Source of the DNA: a virus
Virus record (IMG/VR): IMGVR_UViG_3300033153_003435
Coordinates: 1 to 20,011 of that record
Strand: one strand, 5' to 3'
DNA length: 20,011 nt
This document shows, piece after piece, positions 1 through 6,168 of the stretch. Position 1 is the stretch's first letter. Each line of letters opens with the position of its first letter. A model generated the notes under the pieces. That model was not told the origin of the DNA. It did no database searches and worked only from the letters and a program-made list of their open reading frames with translations. The position numbers were made by a program, and so were the translations under genes.

Positions 1-185
1 TGAGAATTAGTAAAGGTGAATTGTCAGATAAGTTTATTGAATGGTATAGTGAATATAAAAATTATACATTTGTAGTTGAGGAAAAGATTAGAGATACTTT
101 TCTGTCACCATATAAGCTGGAAGAAGTTGAGATATGGGAGTTTATTAGACAAGACTTGATTTTATTAGATGAAGTTGAAGAATAG
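1..185 (+). CDS. Unknown small protein, 5' end at window edge
   Basis: The frame beginning at base 3 is open to TAG at 183-185 and encodes about 61 acidic residues that I do not recognise (it ends LLDEVEE). The first two bases of the window are TG, in frame, so if the preceding base is A, G or T the start codon lies exactly on the window edge and only one base is missing. Otherwise the gene extends further upstream. It is followed 26 bases later by another small gene, in keeping with the tandem small-gene layout. Confidence 0.6.
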   Translation, partial: RISKGELSDKFIEWYSEYKNYTFVVEEKIRDTFLSPYKLEEVEIWEFIRQDLILLDEVEE

Positions 186-211
186 ATAGAGTTGGTTTAA
201 TAGGAGGTAAA

Positions 212-349
212 ATGAGAAAGTCAGATTTTGAAAAATTAATTGAGGACGTTGACTACTATGAGTCAAACGATATGGAATTTGTATTATTGTTTTCGATTGA
301 TGGCAAAATACATGAAGTTGATTTAATAATGGTGGAAGAGAAAAGATAA
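212..349 (+). CDS. Unknown 45-residue protein
   Basis: ATG at 212 follows a strong ribosome site, TAGGAGG, at 200-206. The frame runs 45 codons to TAA at 347-349. The protein is acidic, with an amphipathic N-terminal half (FEKLIEDVDYY) and a beta-like C-terminal half (LLFSIDGKIHEVDLI). I recognise no family. Its stop codon is embedded in the left arm of an ATAAAA-N6-TTTTAT dyad. The good ribosome site and tandem position support it as a real gene despite its length. Confidence 0.6.
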   Translation: MRKSDFEKLIEDVDYYESNDMEFVLLFSIDGKIHEVDLIMVEEKR

Positions 350-406
350 AACGAAGATTTTATTGGGTTTTACGATGGCTGAAACCATTGGAATCACTAC
401 ATTGTT
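346..406 (+). repeat. Composite intergenic element, copy 1 (inverted orientation)
   Basis: The dyad ATAAAA-CGAAGA-TTTTAT (346-363) is followed, after about 9 bases, by a block (373-406) ending ACTACATTGTT. Reverse-complemented, this block begins ACAATGTAGTG like the copies at 5631, 5879 and 7032. The order (dyad, then block) is the mirror image of those three copies, with matching spacing, so the unit is inverted as a whole. The TAA stop of the preceding gene is bases 2-4 of the dyad. A small extra hairpin, ATGG-CTGAAA-CCAT, lies at 375-388. Confidence 0.75.
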
Positions 407-420
407 AAAAGGAGAAAATA

Positions 421-699
421 ATGAAAATTAGGTATAAATTGAAATTATATCCAATAACTGAAGACGGCGAAGAGATTTATTGTGGTGGATTCTTGGATGT
501 CATACGTATTGAATTTGACACTAAAAGTGTGTATACAAAAGTTGAGTATACAGACGCACTACGTATGTTGACTGATAATATGATGTATGGTCATAGGCTT
601 GACGTATGGCATTACGGTGATAACCGAGATGAAAGAGACCAACAGAGCGAATTATGGGCTAGTATAGATGATAATGAATATTTAAAAATAAGTGAATAA
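421..699 (+). CDS. Unknown 92-residue protein
   Basis: ATG at 421 is preceded by AAGGAGA at 409-415. The 92-residue product is hydrophilic and acidic, with beta-rich N-terminal sequence (KIRYKLKLYPI) and a highly charged C-terminal third containing GDNRDERDQQSE. There is no signal peptide or membrane segment, and I recognise no family. It sits between composite element copy 1 and a promoter-like sequence (703-731), so it may end one transcriptional segment. Confidence 0.7.
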   Translation: MKIRYKLKLYPITEDGEEIYCGGFLDVIRIEFDTKSVYTKVEYTDALRMLTDNMMYGHRLDVWHYGDNRDERDQQSELWASIDDNEYLKISE

Positions 700-702
700 A
701 AC

Positions 703-731
703 TTGTTTTAAAATTAAAGTTATGATATAAT
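703..731 (+). promoter_or_regulatory. Probable extended -10 promoter
   Basis: TTGTTT (703-708), a 17-base spacer, and TATAAT (726-731) preceded by TG one base upstream (TGATATAAT). The -10 hexamer is perfect and extended, while the -35 is weak. It lies in the 82-base gap before the membrane-protein gene at 782 and points toward it, giving an expected start near 738. Confidence 0.55.
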
Positions 732-781
732 AAGTTAAAGAAAACATTGGAGAAATTAATTAGAAAATAAGGAGGAATAAA

Positions 782-1150
782 ATGTTAAGCGTATTTTTAA
801 TGGTAGTATTTATGGTAGTGACGATTGTTTTAACTATAAAGGGAATTGGTGGATTAGACGGCTTTATGACGATAGTTGGATTGGCACTAGCCTTTTGTCT
901 GTTGTTTGGAGCGATGTTCTATCTCGATACCAACTCAATAGACATAGAAAGAGAAGAAATAGTTTTGGCAATGAATGAATTTGCTAGTGGAGACCTAACA
1001 GACTCACCTATATTAGAAGAAATTGTAGACTTCAATACAAACTTAGTAGAATTGAAAAGACAAAGAAAAAATATTTGGGTTAATTTTGGAATTAGTAAAA
1101 AAGTTTTAGATGTTCAGCCGATTAGACATGAAGAATATGATAACGAATAA
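782..1150 (+). CDS. Small membrane protein with acidic cytoplasmic tail
   Basis: ATG at 782 has AAGGAGG at 769-775. Residues about 3-20 (MLSVFLMVVFMVVTIVLT...) and 26-48 form two hydrophobic helices. They are followed from residue 50 by a soluble, charged segment rich in E, K and N. The predicted topology is two membrane passes with a 70-residue tail on one face. No family is recognised. Small phage membrane proteins are often host-takeover or superinfection-exclusion factors, but nothing here proves that. It directly follows the promoter at 703-731, and its stop overlaps an 18-bp dyad. Confidence 0.72.
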   Translation: MLSVFLMVVFMVVTIVLTIKGIGGLDGFMTIVGLALAFCLLFGAMFYLDTNSIDIEREEIVLAMNEFASGDLTDSPILEEIVDFNTNLVELKRQRKNIWVNFGISKKVLDVQPIRHEEYDNE

Positions 1151-1164
1151 AATAGCTGTTTTAT
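1147..1164 (+). repeat. 18-bp dyad ATAAAA-TAGCTG-TTTTAT
   Basis: Perfect 6-bp arms around a unique 6-base spacer. Bases 2-4 are the TAA stop of the upstream gene, and a GAGGAGG ribosome site for the next gene follows immediately. Confidence 0.7.
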
Positions 1165-1175
1165 GAGGAGGAATT

Positions 1176-1334
1176 ATGTTATCAGAAGGTAAAAGAAATG
1201 AAATTAGAAAAGCAATTGCAAAGAAAAATATGCCTAGAATTGAACAATTTTCAAAAGAAGAATTAATACAATATATTTATGATACTCAAGCGATTATATT
1301 GACAGTATCACAGAATTTAGTATCTAATATTTAG
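1176..1334 (+). CDS. Unknown 52-residue protein
   Basis: ATG at 1176 follows GAGGAGG at 1165-1171 with good spacing and runs 52 codons to TAG at 1332-1334. The product is basic at its N-terminus (GKRNEIRKAIAKKN) and predicted mostly helical, ending in a moderately hydrophobic helix (ELIQYIYDTQAIILTVS). It contains SKEELIQYIYD, a short motif often seen in small helical phage proteins, but I cannot assign a family. Its stop codon overlaps the ribosome site (TAGGAGG) of the next gene, so the two are probably translated from one message. Confidence 0.6.
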   Translation: MLSEGKRNEIRKAIAKKNMPRIEQFSKEELIQYIYDTQAIILTVSQNLVSNI

Positions 1335-1342
1335 GAGGAAAT

Positions 1343-1660
1343 ATGTTAAGAATTAAAGATATACTTTTAGACTTAACCGAAGAACAGATTGAATATGAAT
1401 TAAAAATGTCATGTATGACTTCAGATTATACTAAACTACATCCCGAATCATCTAATTGTGGAAGCGTATTCTTTTTAGAGAATGACAATAAAGTGTGTTT
1501 TGAAATTGATTGGTATAAAAAATGTAAATGTTTTGCAAATGAGTTGCTAGATTTTAATATTGAAATTGAAGTTAATGCATTCGATTCAGATGATTGTTGT
1601 GAAATTGAATTTGAAGAAGTATTTATATGCGATGAATTAAAAGTAGTAATATTAATATAA
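1343..1660 (+). CDS. Unknown 105-residue acidic protein
   Basis: ATG at 1343 has TAGGAGG at 1332-1338, overlapping the previous stop. The product is strongly acidic with scattered cysteines (including KKCKC near residue 55 and DDCCEIEFEE near 88). A predicted N-terminal helix (IKDILLDLTEEQIEYEL) is followed by alternating beta segments. The cysteine spacing is not a standard zinc ribbon. No family is recognised. Confidence 0.68.
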   Translation: MLRIKDILLDLTEEQIEYELKMSCMTSDYTKLHPESSNCGSVFFLENDNKVCFEIDWYKKCKCFANELLDFNIEIEVNAFDSDDCCEIEFEEVFICDELKVVILI

Positions 1661-1661
1661 G

Positions 1662-1688
1662 ATAACCGTTGGAAACACTAGATAGTTA
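1662..1688 (+). repeat. Truncated composite-element block, no dyad
   Basis: This stretch contains AACCGTTGGAAACACT followed by GATAGT. It matches the reverse complement of the conserved block found at 5631, 5879 and 7032, but without a recognisable dyad next to it. It is nearly identical over about 24 bases to the copy inside the nuclease gene at 15147-15176. Confidence 0.6.
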
Positions 1689-1710
1689 AAAATAGGAAAT
1701 GGAGTGAAAT

Positions 1711-2130
1711 ATGAACATTAACATAGAAGATGTAAGAAAGTTAGACTCCGAACAGTTGGTTGATTTAATTTATGAAATTGCAGGTGGAGTAGTAGTATTT
1801 AGAGGAAATAATAGATTTCAGAAAAAACATGGTGCCGCATGTACTGTAAATGACTGGTGGTCTGTTTCATATCCGGTCAGTGGATATATCTTTTCTGCTG
1901 AAAATAAGCACGATGCCTTACTTAATGCATTATCAAACTTATTAAAATATGAAGACTTGAGAAGTTGTAATAATTGTGACAATGGAAAGTTAGTCAGAGA
2001 ATGTACTGTATATTGCTCAAAACATTTTGTCAATAAAGAAAAATGCGACTTCAGAATATGCGGAGATTATCTGAACGAAGGAGATTTGAAAAATAAAAAG
2101 GTACTAAGAGAAAAATTAGAGATACAATAA
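1711..2130 (+). CDS. Unknown protein with cysteine-rich C-terminal half
   Basis: ATG at 1711 is preceded by a modest ribosome site, ATGGAGTG, at 1698-1705. The N-terminal 80 residues look like a small alpha/beta domain. The C-terminal part carries six cysteines at about residues 86, 89, 98, 102, 112 and 117 (CNNC, ECTVYC, KCDFRIC), a pattern suited to one or two zinc sites. The exact family is unknown. It is one of several cysteine-rich small proteins in this left module. The stop codon is inside a degenerate 18-bp dyad. Confidence 0.7.
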   Translation: MNINIEDVRKLDSEQLVDLIYEIAGGVVVFRGNNRFQKKHGAACTVNDWWSVSYPVSGYIFSAENKHDALLNALSNLLKYEDLRSCNNCDNGKLVRECTVYCSKHFVNKEKCDFRICGDYLNEGDLKNKKVLREKLEIQ

Positions 2131-2144
2131 AAGAATAAATTTAT
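2127..2144 (+). repeat. Degenerate 18-bp dyad ATAAAA-GAATAA-ATTTAT
   Basis: Five of six arm pairs are intact and the length of 18 is conserved. Bases 2-4 are the TAA stop of the upstream gene. The centre also contains the palindrome ATAAATTTAT. Confidence 0.45.
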
Positions 2145-2160
2145 CATAAAGGAGAAAGTA

Positions 2161-2787
2161 ATGGTATATGTAAGAAAATATAAATGCAACTTATGTGGAG
2201 ACGAATTCATATCTAGAAGTGATGATGAAGAATATTCAATTTGTAAGTGCGGTAAAAATAAATTAAAAGCAGATTATTTTACTTCATACAGCAACAGTGG
2301 TGAGTTTGGTAAAAATTTCGAAGAGATTGAGAGAATAGGAACATATTGTGAATTTAAAGACACTATTAACTGGTTTGGTAAAGATATAATGTTCTTAATA
2401 AATGAATGTAAATTAATGGCTGAAGAACTTGATTGGGATATCTCAGAATGGAAGAGCAAAATGGAAAATGGCGAGGAGTGTGTCACTTATATAAATTTCA
2501 CATACAATGAGTTTTTGAATAATAATATAGAATGTAATAGCTATGAAGCCACATTTAACTCTGAGCATTCTAGTAAATACGATAGAAGCGCAGTGAAAGA
2601 GTGGGAGAGTAGATTAGTTAGCTTAAAATATTTTCTAATTAGCCAAAAAGAAGGTAAATATGATTTACAACTAAGAGGAGACAATCACGCTATGGTTCAG
2701 TTAAATAATGATATTGAAAATCACGAAATATTTTGGAACGTAGAGCAAGAAAAAACAGGGCACTATCATTGTAATATAATTATTTAA
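2161..2787 (+). CDS. Zinc-ribbon-containing phage protein, function unknown
   Basis: ATG at 2161 has AAAGGAGA at 2148-2155. The 208-residue product opens with a zinc-ribbon-like knuckle pair: C9-x2-C12 (YKCNLCG) and C28-x-C30 (CKCG). The remaining 170 residues are mixed helical and beta, with an N-rich middle and a C-terminal segment ending GHYHCNIII. I do not recognise the larger domain. The ribbon could bind nucleic acid or protein. The next gene starts 13 bases after its stop with its own AAAGGAG site, so the two are likely co-translated. Confidence 0.72.
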   Translation: MVYVRKYKCNLCGDEFISRSDDEEYSICKCGKNKLKADYFTSYSNSGEFGKNFEEIERIGTYCEFKDTINWFGKDIMFLINECKLMAEELDWDISEWKSKMENGEECVTYINFTYNEFLNNNIECNSYEATFNSEHSSKYDRSAVKEWESRLVSLKYFLISQKEGKYDLQLRGDNHAMVQLNNDIENHEIFWNVEQEKTGHYHCNIII

Positions 2788-2799
2788 AGGAGATTAAAT

Positions 2800-3216
2800 A
2801 TGAGTATATTTTTTAATAACAAGGATTTGAGAACTGGCATGAAAGTAGTTTATGAAAGTGGTCTAGAGCAACTATATTTTGCTGAAGTTTATAGTACATA
2901 TGATTCAGAATACACTAACGAACCATCTAGTATTGTTATGAGGAATGGAACTAATTTTAGTGGATATTGTAAATATAAAGAAGATTACGAACTAACAAAT
3001 ATTATTGCAGTTTATGTTCCAAATCATCCATATGCAATTCAATCATTTTTTAACGTGTCAGGAATGAATGAGTATGATAAATGGGATGATTATTGGCAAA
3101 TTGATGCTAAAGAATTTGAAATATATAAATTAAATAAAAGACTAGAGAGTAACATGATGGAAAAAACTAGAATTGAAACAGAGATAGATAACCTTAAATA
3201 CGAACAGATAAAATAA
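2800..3216 (+). CDS. Unknown phage protein with C-terminal coiled coil
   Basis: ATG at 2800 is preceded by AAAGGAGA at 2786-2793. The N-terminal ~95 residues resemble a small beta-barrel type common in phage accessory genes (DLRTGMKVVYESG, then NIIAVYVPNH). That resemblance is from pattern only. Residues about 107-138 are a charged helix with heptad-like spacing (KLNKRLESNMMEKTRIETE), a likely coiled coil and so possible oligomerisation. The stop lies in the spacer of an 18-bp dyad. Confidence 0.7.
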   Translation: MSIFFNNKDLRTGMKVVYESGLEQLYFAEVYSTYDSEYTNEPSSIVMRNGTNFSGYCKYKEDYELTNIIAVYVPNHPYAIQSFFNVSGMNEYDKWDDYWQIDAKEFEIYKLNKRLESNMMEKTRIETEIDNLKYEQIK

Positions 3217-3268
3217 TACTTTTATCGTCAAATGCGTCGACTACATACGTTGCAAACACTACATTGTT
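3207..3268 (+). repeat. Composite intergenic element, copy 2 (inverted orientation)
   Basis: This has the best dyad of the family: GATAAAA and TTTTATC arms (3207-3213, 3220-3226). After about 8 bases comes the conserved block (3235-3268) containing GTTGCAAACACTACATTGTT. Reverse-complemented, it aligns without gaps to the copy at 5879, including TGTAG, a 14-base linker ending AC, and GATAAAA. A direct repeat, ACTACAT, occurs at 3240 and 3258. Confidence 0.78.
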
Positions 3269-3289
3269 AAAATTGAAAAATGGAGGAAT

Positions 3290-3538
3290 ATGAAGAATTT
3301 TTATGTTCATAGAGATAAATTAAAGGATGAGAAGTTTTTAGCGATTAAGCTATATACATTGCAAGAAGCTAAAGATGAAGTTGGAGAGACGGATTTCTAT
3401 TTTGAATATGCAGACAGTGATAGAGATTATTACGGCACGATAGAGCAGTTTGAGGGTGGAGCAGTTGCGTTCATTCCAAGAATTAAGATTGATGAGGATA
3501 ATGAGGAATATGTAAAGTTCGACGCAATTCAATATTAA
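3290..3538 (+). CDS. Unknown 82-residue protein
   Basis: ATG at 3290 has TGGAGGA at 3281-3287. The product is acidic and probably alpha/beta, with aromatic-rich acidic stretches (DFYFEYADSDRDYYG) and a C-terminal FDAIQY. No membrane segment or motif is visible and no family is recognised. It follows composite element copy 2 directly and precedes the HD-hydrolase gene by 37 bases. Confidence 0.68.
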   Translation: MKNFYVHRDKLKDEKFLAIKLYTLQEAKDEVGETDFYFEYADSDRDYYGTIEQFEGGAVAFIPRIKIDEDNEEYVKFDAIQY

Positions 3539-3575
3539 AATACTATAAAAGGTTCGTTTCATCAGGAGGTGAAAA

Positions 3576-4232
3576 ATGAGATTAATAGATTTAGTTACAG
3601 AGGATATGCTTAAAAATTTTGGCACAACAAAAGAAGAATTATTAGATTATCCGTATACATGCCCTAGCGAAATGGGGTTCGAACATAATTGCAAAAGTTA
3701 TAAAAATGATATGAGCGAATGTGGCGACTGCTATAAAGAAAAAATTTCAAAAGATAGTACGTTATATATCCAACATTCAGGAGAGTTAATGTATAGAAAG
3801 GCTAAGGATATTGCTTTTAAGGCTCATAAGGGACAGAAAGATAAATCTGGAAAGTCATATATTAACCATCCATTACATGTTGCTTTTCATGTAGTAGATT
3901 ACAGAGACAAGATAGTTGCTATATTACACGATACAATCGAAGATACATTTGTCACAATTGACTATTTAAGAGAGAGTGGAATAAATGATGAAGAATTATT
4001 AAATGATTTATTATTAGTTACACATGTTGACGAAGACTCTTATAAAGACTATATTGAGAAAATTTATCAAAGTGGCAGCGAAAGAGCTAAGAGAATTAAA
4101 TTATTGGATTTAAGTCATAACATGGATATTAATAGATTAAATAAATTTAAAGAAAAAGATATTGATAGAATCACAAAATATGCAGCTTCTTATATTTATT
4201 TAAAAACTGGTGAGTGGCTAAAGGAGATTTAG
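3576..4232 (+). CDS. HD-domain (p)ppGpp hydrolase-like protein (RelA/SpoT-MESH1 type)
   Basis: ATG at 3576 has AGGAGGTG at 3565-3572. Residues ~70-200 carry the RelA/SpoT HD hydrolase signature: AHKGQKDKSGKSYINHP (H84, H98), ILHDTIEDT (H118-D119, E122-D123) and LLDLSHNM (D178, H181, N182). In this family these residues bind Mn and cleave the 3'-pyrophosphate of (p)ppGpp; MESH1 and small alarmone hydrolases consist of little more than this domain. No synthetase domain is present. The N-terminal ~60 residues are extra, with four cysteines (29, 39, 49, 52) that may bind zinc. It could lower host alarmone during infection, or act on another nucleotide. Family is fairly sure, substrate inferred. 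Confidence 0.82.
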   Translation: MRLIDLVTEDMLKNFGTTKEELLDYPYTCPSEMGFEHNCKSYKNDMSECGDCYKEKISKDSTLYIQHSGELMYRKAKDIAFKAHKGQKDKSGKSYINHPLHVAFHVVDYRDKIVAILHDTIEDTFVTIDYLRESGINDEELLNDLLLVTHVDEDSYKDYIEKIYQSGSERAKRIKLLDLSHNMDINRLNKFKEKDIDRITKYAASYIYLKTGEWLKEI

Positions 4233-4260
4233 AGATATTTTATTGTAGGGAGGTATGGAT

Positions 4261-4440
4261 ATGAAAGTTATATGTGATAAATGCGATGATATTTTTGATT
4301 TTAACGAAAATACGAAATATTGGGTGTCTAAAGATTATTGGCGTGGCTGTGACATGGACAATGACTCTGCATGTATAGATACCATATGCCCAAATTGTGG
4401 TCATGAAATGGGCGGCTGTGGGAATTATGAAAACGAATAG
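4261..4440 (+). CDS. Small zinc-ribbon protein
   Basis: ATG at 4261 is chosen over the in-frame ATG at 4255 because GGGAGG (4248-4253) would leave only one base before 4255 but seven before 4261. The 59-residue product has C5-x2-C8 (CDKC) and C43-x2-C46 (CPNC), the classical two-knuckle zinc ribbon, plus cysteines at 30, 38 and 53. Such ribbons bind nucleic acid or protein partners. It is acidic, so direct DNA binding is not obvious. Function unknown. Confidence 0.7.
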   Translation: MKVICDKCDDIFDFNENTKYWVSKDYWRGCDMDNDSACIDTICPNCGHEMGGCGNYENE

Positions 4441-4469
4441 ATAATATTTGTTTACAAAAAGGAGAGATT

Positions 4470-4613
4470 ATGGAGCGTATAAAATTAGCAAAAGGTCATT
4501 GGTTTTTATTCGTATTATATATGACAGGATATGGATTGTTATTATTTACAGATTGGAAGATAGCATTAGGTGTATTTTTAATTCATTGGTATGTAAATAT
4601 TGATATAGAATAA
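4470..4613 (+). CDS. Small two-helix membrane protein, 47 residues
   Basis: ATG at 4470 has AAAGGAGA at 4458-4465. The peptide has a short basic start (MERIKLAKGH), then two hydrophobic helices at about 11-27 and 29-44 separated by DWK, and ends DIE. This is consistent with a hairpin in the inner membrane. No family is recognised. It is one of three consecutive or nearly consecutive tiny membrane proteins here. Its TAA stop is bases 2-4 of an 18-bp dyad. Confidence 0.62.
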   Translation: MERIKLAKGHWFLFVLYMTGYGLLLFTDWKIALGVFLIHWYVNIDIE

Positions 4614-4626
4614 AACGTCATTTTAT
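4610..4626 (+). repeat. 17-bp dyad ATAAAA-CGTCA-TTTTAT
   Basis: Perfect 6-bp arms but a 5-base spacer, the only copy shorter than 18. It contains the TAA stop of the upstream gene. GAGACAGAGGGAG follows, with an AGAGGG word also seen in the conserved block of the copy at 7032. Confidence 0.62.
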
Positions 4627-4647
4627 GAGACAGAGGGAGAAACTATA

Positions 4648-4839
4648 ATGAAAGAAAGCATCAAAGTAGATAACGGGAAATATGAGATTGTAGTTGAGGA
4701 CAATGGCATGAAATTCTATGCCAATCGACATAATGAAAGCTGGAGAGATTTGAATGGAGACAAGTTAATTATGTCTATGTTTTACAGAATACAAGAGCTA
4801 GAAGAAATAGAATATATGTATAATGATTTGTGCAAGTAG
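4648..4839 (+). CDS. Unknown 63-residue protein
   Basis: ATG at 4648 follows AGAGGGAG at 4632-4639. The product looks like a small beta sheet (IKVDNGKYEIVVEDNGMKFYANR) followed by a C-terminal helix (MFYRIQELEEIEYMYNDL). Acidic, no cysteine cluster, no family recognised. Its stop, TAG at 4837-4839, overlaps the AGGTG ribosome site of the following membrane-protein gene, suggesting translational coupling. Confidence 0.62.
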   Translation: MKESIKVDNGKYEIVVEDNGMKFYANRHNESWRDLNGDKLIMSMFYRIQELEEIEYMYNDLCK

Positions 4840-4850
4840 GTGTGATGAAT

Positions 4851-5012
4851 ATGAAAACAATATTAATAATGATAGTTTTTACACTTGTACTCATGGGTGA
4901 AAGCTATGTCAGAGGGAATTTATCAGTTAATACAATATTTTTCTATATAGCTTACATAGTCGGCGGAATAACTGCACTTGTGATTGAGAAGTATTATGTT
5001 AATAAAAGATGA
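4851..5012 (+). CDS. Small two-helix membrane protein, 53 residues
   Basis: ATG at 4851 is chosen because AGGTG (4838-4842) is 8 bases upstream. In-frame starts at 4830 (GTG) and 4845 (ATG) have no properly spaced ribosome site. The peptide has two hydrophobic stretches (about 2-16 and 30-48) linked by a polar loop (ESYVRGNLSVN) and ends in a basic tail, YYVNKR. That suggests both ends cytoplasmic by the positive-inside rule. It resembles small holin-like or accessory phage membrane proteins in shape only. Confidence 0.62.
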   Translation: MKTILIMIVFTLVLMGESYVRGNLSVNTIFFYIAYIVGGITALVIEKYYVNKR

Positions 5013-5032
5013 TAGAAGAAAGGTGGAGAAGT

Positions 5033-5218
5033 ATGGAATTTTATATGGTTGTATTATTATTAATTTACATATTATCTGTAGTGTTTAGTCTGATGACTAT
5101 GGTCATATTTGGTTGGGTAGCAAGCTCTTATATATTAGCTATAATTCCAATAGTAAATACTATTATTGGATTGCCATTAGTTATTATGATGTTATTCCAT
5201 GTAATAACGAGAGATTAG
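5033..5218 (+). CDS. Small hydrophobic membrane protein, 61 residues
   Basis: ATG at 5033 is preceded by AAAGGTGG at 5018-5025. The longer in-frame start at 5009 overlaps the previous stop and lacks spacing to a ribosome site. Nearly the whole 61-residue product is hydrophobic: helices at about 3-28 and 33-58, with HVITRD as a short charged end. Function is unknown. With the genes at 4470 and 4851 it forms a local run of tiny membrane proteins. Confidence 0.62.
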   Translation: MEFYMVVLLLIYILSVVFSLMTMVIFGWVASSYILAIIPIVNTIIGLPLVIMMLFHVITRD

Positions 5219-5263
5219 GAAAAATGGTGAATTAAAATATAAACAGAAGAGAATGGAGGAAAT

Positions 5264-5527
5264 ATGAATGGGTTAGAATTTAAAGACCTAGAAGAAGGAA
5301 AATTATATAAGCATATAGGTTATGAAAATTACTATTCAAAGAAAAATGGATTATTATTTAGAGTTGATTATAATGAATATGCAGATTTCTCAAATCCGTG
5401 GTTTATATTAGGTATGAGGTTTGTAGAGATGGTAGAGAAGGAAAAGGGATGTGTAAAATGGATTTTAAAGAAGACGCACTATTGTCAGAGATTGAGTCAA
5501 TGCGAGAAAATCATGAATATGAGATAA
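5264..5527 (+). CDS. Unknown 87-residue protein, 3' end overlaps next gene
   Basis: ATG at 5264 follows ATGGAGGA at 5253-5260. The N-terminal ~65 residues (LEFKDLEEGKLYKHIG, then PWFILGMRFVEMVEK) look like a compact beta-rich phage domain. The last ~22 residues (ILKKTHYCQRLSQCEKIMNMR) lie in the region where the gene at 5458 is read in another frame, and their composition differs (basic, cysteine-containing). The original stop may have been lost or a frameshift may have extended the gene. Family unknown. Confidence 0.6.
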   Translation: MNGLEFKDLEEGKLYKHIGYENYYSKKNGLLFRVDYNEYADFSNPWFILGMRFVEMVEKEKGCVKWILKKTHYCQRLSQCEKIMNMR

Positions 5528-5619
5528 ATAATATTCATGAAAGTTATGAAAGACAAATTGACGATATGCAGAATATAATAAATGATTTGTACGACCAATT
5601 GAGTGACATTCGTCAATAA
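5458..5619 (+). CDS. Unknown 53-residue coiled-coil protein
   Basis: ATG at 5458 has AGGG at 5445-5448, nine bases upstream. An in-frame GTG at 5398 exists but has no ribosome site, so the shorter start is preferred. The product is almost entirely charged helix with heptad-like spacing (EIESMRENHEYEINNIHESY, then QIDDMQNIINDLYDQL), a probable coiled coil. It overlaps the upstream gene by 70 bases in a different frame. A small oligomeric or partner-binding protein is plausible. Confidence 0.58.
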   Translation: MDFKEDALLSEIESMRENHEYEINNIHESYERQIDDMQNIINDLYDQLSDIRQ

Positions 5620-5630
5620 ACGAAAAATCA

Positions 5631-5690
5631 ACAATGTAGTGTTTGCAATACCTACAGAGGTTGAAAAACAAGATAAAATTACAATTTTAT
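5631..5690 (+). repeat. Composite intergenic element, copy 3 (direct orientation)
   Basis: The conserved block (5631-5662) begins ACAATGTAGTGTTTGCAA and contains TGTAG (5635-5639) and CTACA (5652-5656), an inverted pair around a 12-base loop, followed by GAGGTTG. About 10 bases later comes the dyad ATAAAATTACAATTTTAT (5673-5690), here with arms extendable to eight bases. AAGGAGG follows directly, so the element sits as the leader of the gene at 5702. Confidence 0.78.
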
Positions 5691-5701
5691 AAGGAGGAGA
5701 T

Positions 5702-5878
5702 ATGGATAATAAAACAATTGCAGAATTACTAGCTAACTTATGTTATAAACCAAAGCAAAGTTATTCTGGAGAATTTGCCGCACAAATATTTGTTGAAAAT
5801 ATTGTGCTTCCAGAATATTTGGACAATTATACTGAAAAAGAATTAGAAAGGTATATTTTAGAGTTTTTAGAAAAATAA
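5702..5878 (+). CDS. Unknown 58-residue protein
   Basis: ATG at 5702 has AAGGAGGAG at 5691-5699, directly after composite element copy 3. The product is acidic and helical, with IAELLANLCYKPKQSYSGEF and a C-terminal helix YTEKELERYILEFLEK. No motif is recognised. It is bracketed by composite elements on both sides (5631-5690 and 5879-5937), so it looks like a one-gene cassette. Confidence 0.62.
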   Translation: MDNKTIAELLANLCYKPKQSYSGEFAAQIFVENIVLPEYLDNYTEKELERYILEFLEK

Positions 5879-5937
5879 GAATGTAGTGTTTTCAACACTT
5901 GTAGAGGTTGGAATTAACGATAAAACTGTGGTTTTAT
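5879..5937 (+). repeat. Composite intergenic element, copy 4 (direct orientation)
   Basis: It starts right after the TAA of the upstream gene. The block (5879-5911) contains ATGTAGTGTTTTCAACACTTG, whose core AGTGTT-TTC-AACACT (5885-5899) is a clean 6-bp hairpin, then GTAGAGGTTGG. The dyad ATAAAA-CTGTGG-TTTTAT (5920-5937) follows at the same spacing as the other copies, then a GGAAGGAG ribosome site for the next gene. Confidence 0.78.
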
Positions 5938-5953
5938 TTGGAAGGAGACGCCG

Positions 5954-6160
5954 ATGAGAATTTTTGTATGGGACAGATGTTGGAATGGGGCTACTGCGGT
6001 AATTGCAAAAAGTTCAGAAGAAGCATTTAATATTATGTTGAAAAGCAATGAAATTAATAAAGAGTATGTTTTAAAGAGCAAAGATGAGATAATCCAATTT
6101 TTTAATTCTGAAAATTATTCATTAGAAGAGGGAACAATATTTTTCACAAGTGGTGAATAG
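5954..6160 (+). CDS. Unknown 68-residue protein
   Basis: ATG at 5954 follows GGAAGGAGA at 5940-5948. The product is a probable small alpha/beta domain: strand RIFVWDRCW, strand TAVIAKS, helix SEEAFNIMLKS, helix KDEIIQFFNS, strand TIFFTSGE. The layout (strand, then SEEAF helix) resembles many short phage proteins of unknown function. Its stop overlaps TAGGAGG, the ribosome site of the gene at 6169. Confidence 0.64.
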   Translation: MRIFVWDRCWNGATAVIAKSSEEAFNIMLKSNEINKEYVLKSKDEIIQFFNSENYSLEEGTIFFTSGE

Positions 6161-6168
6161 GAGGCATT

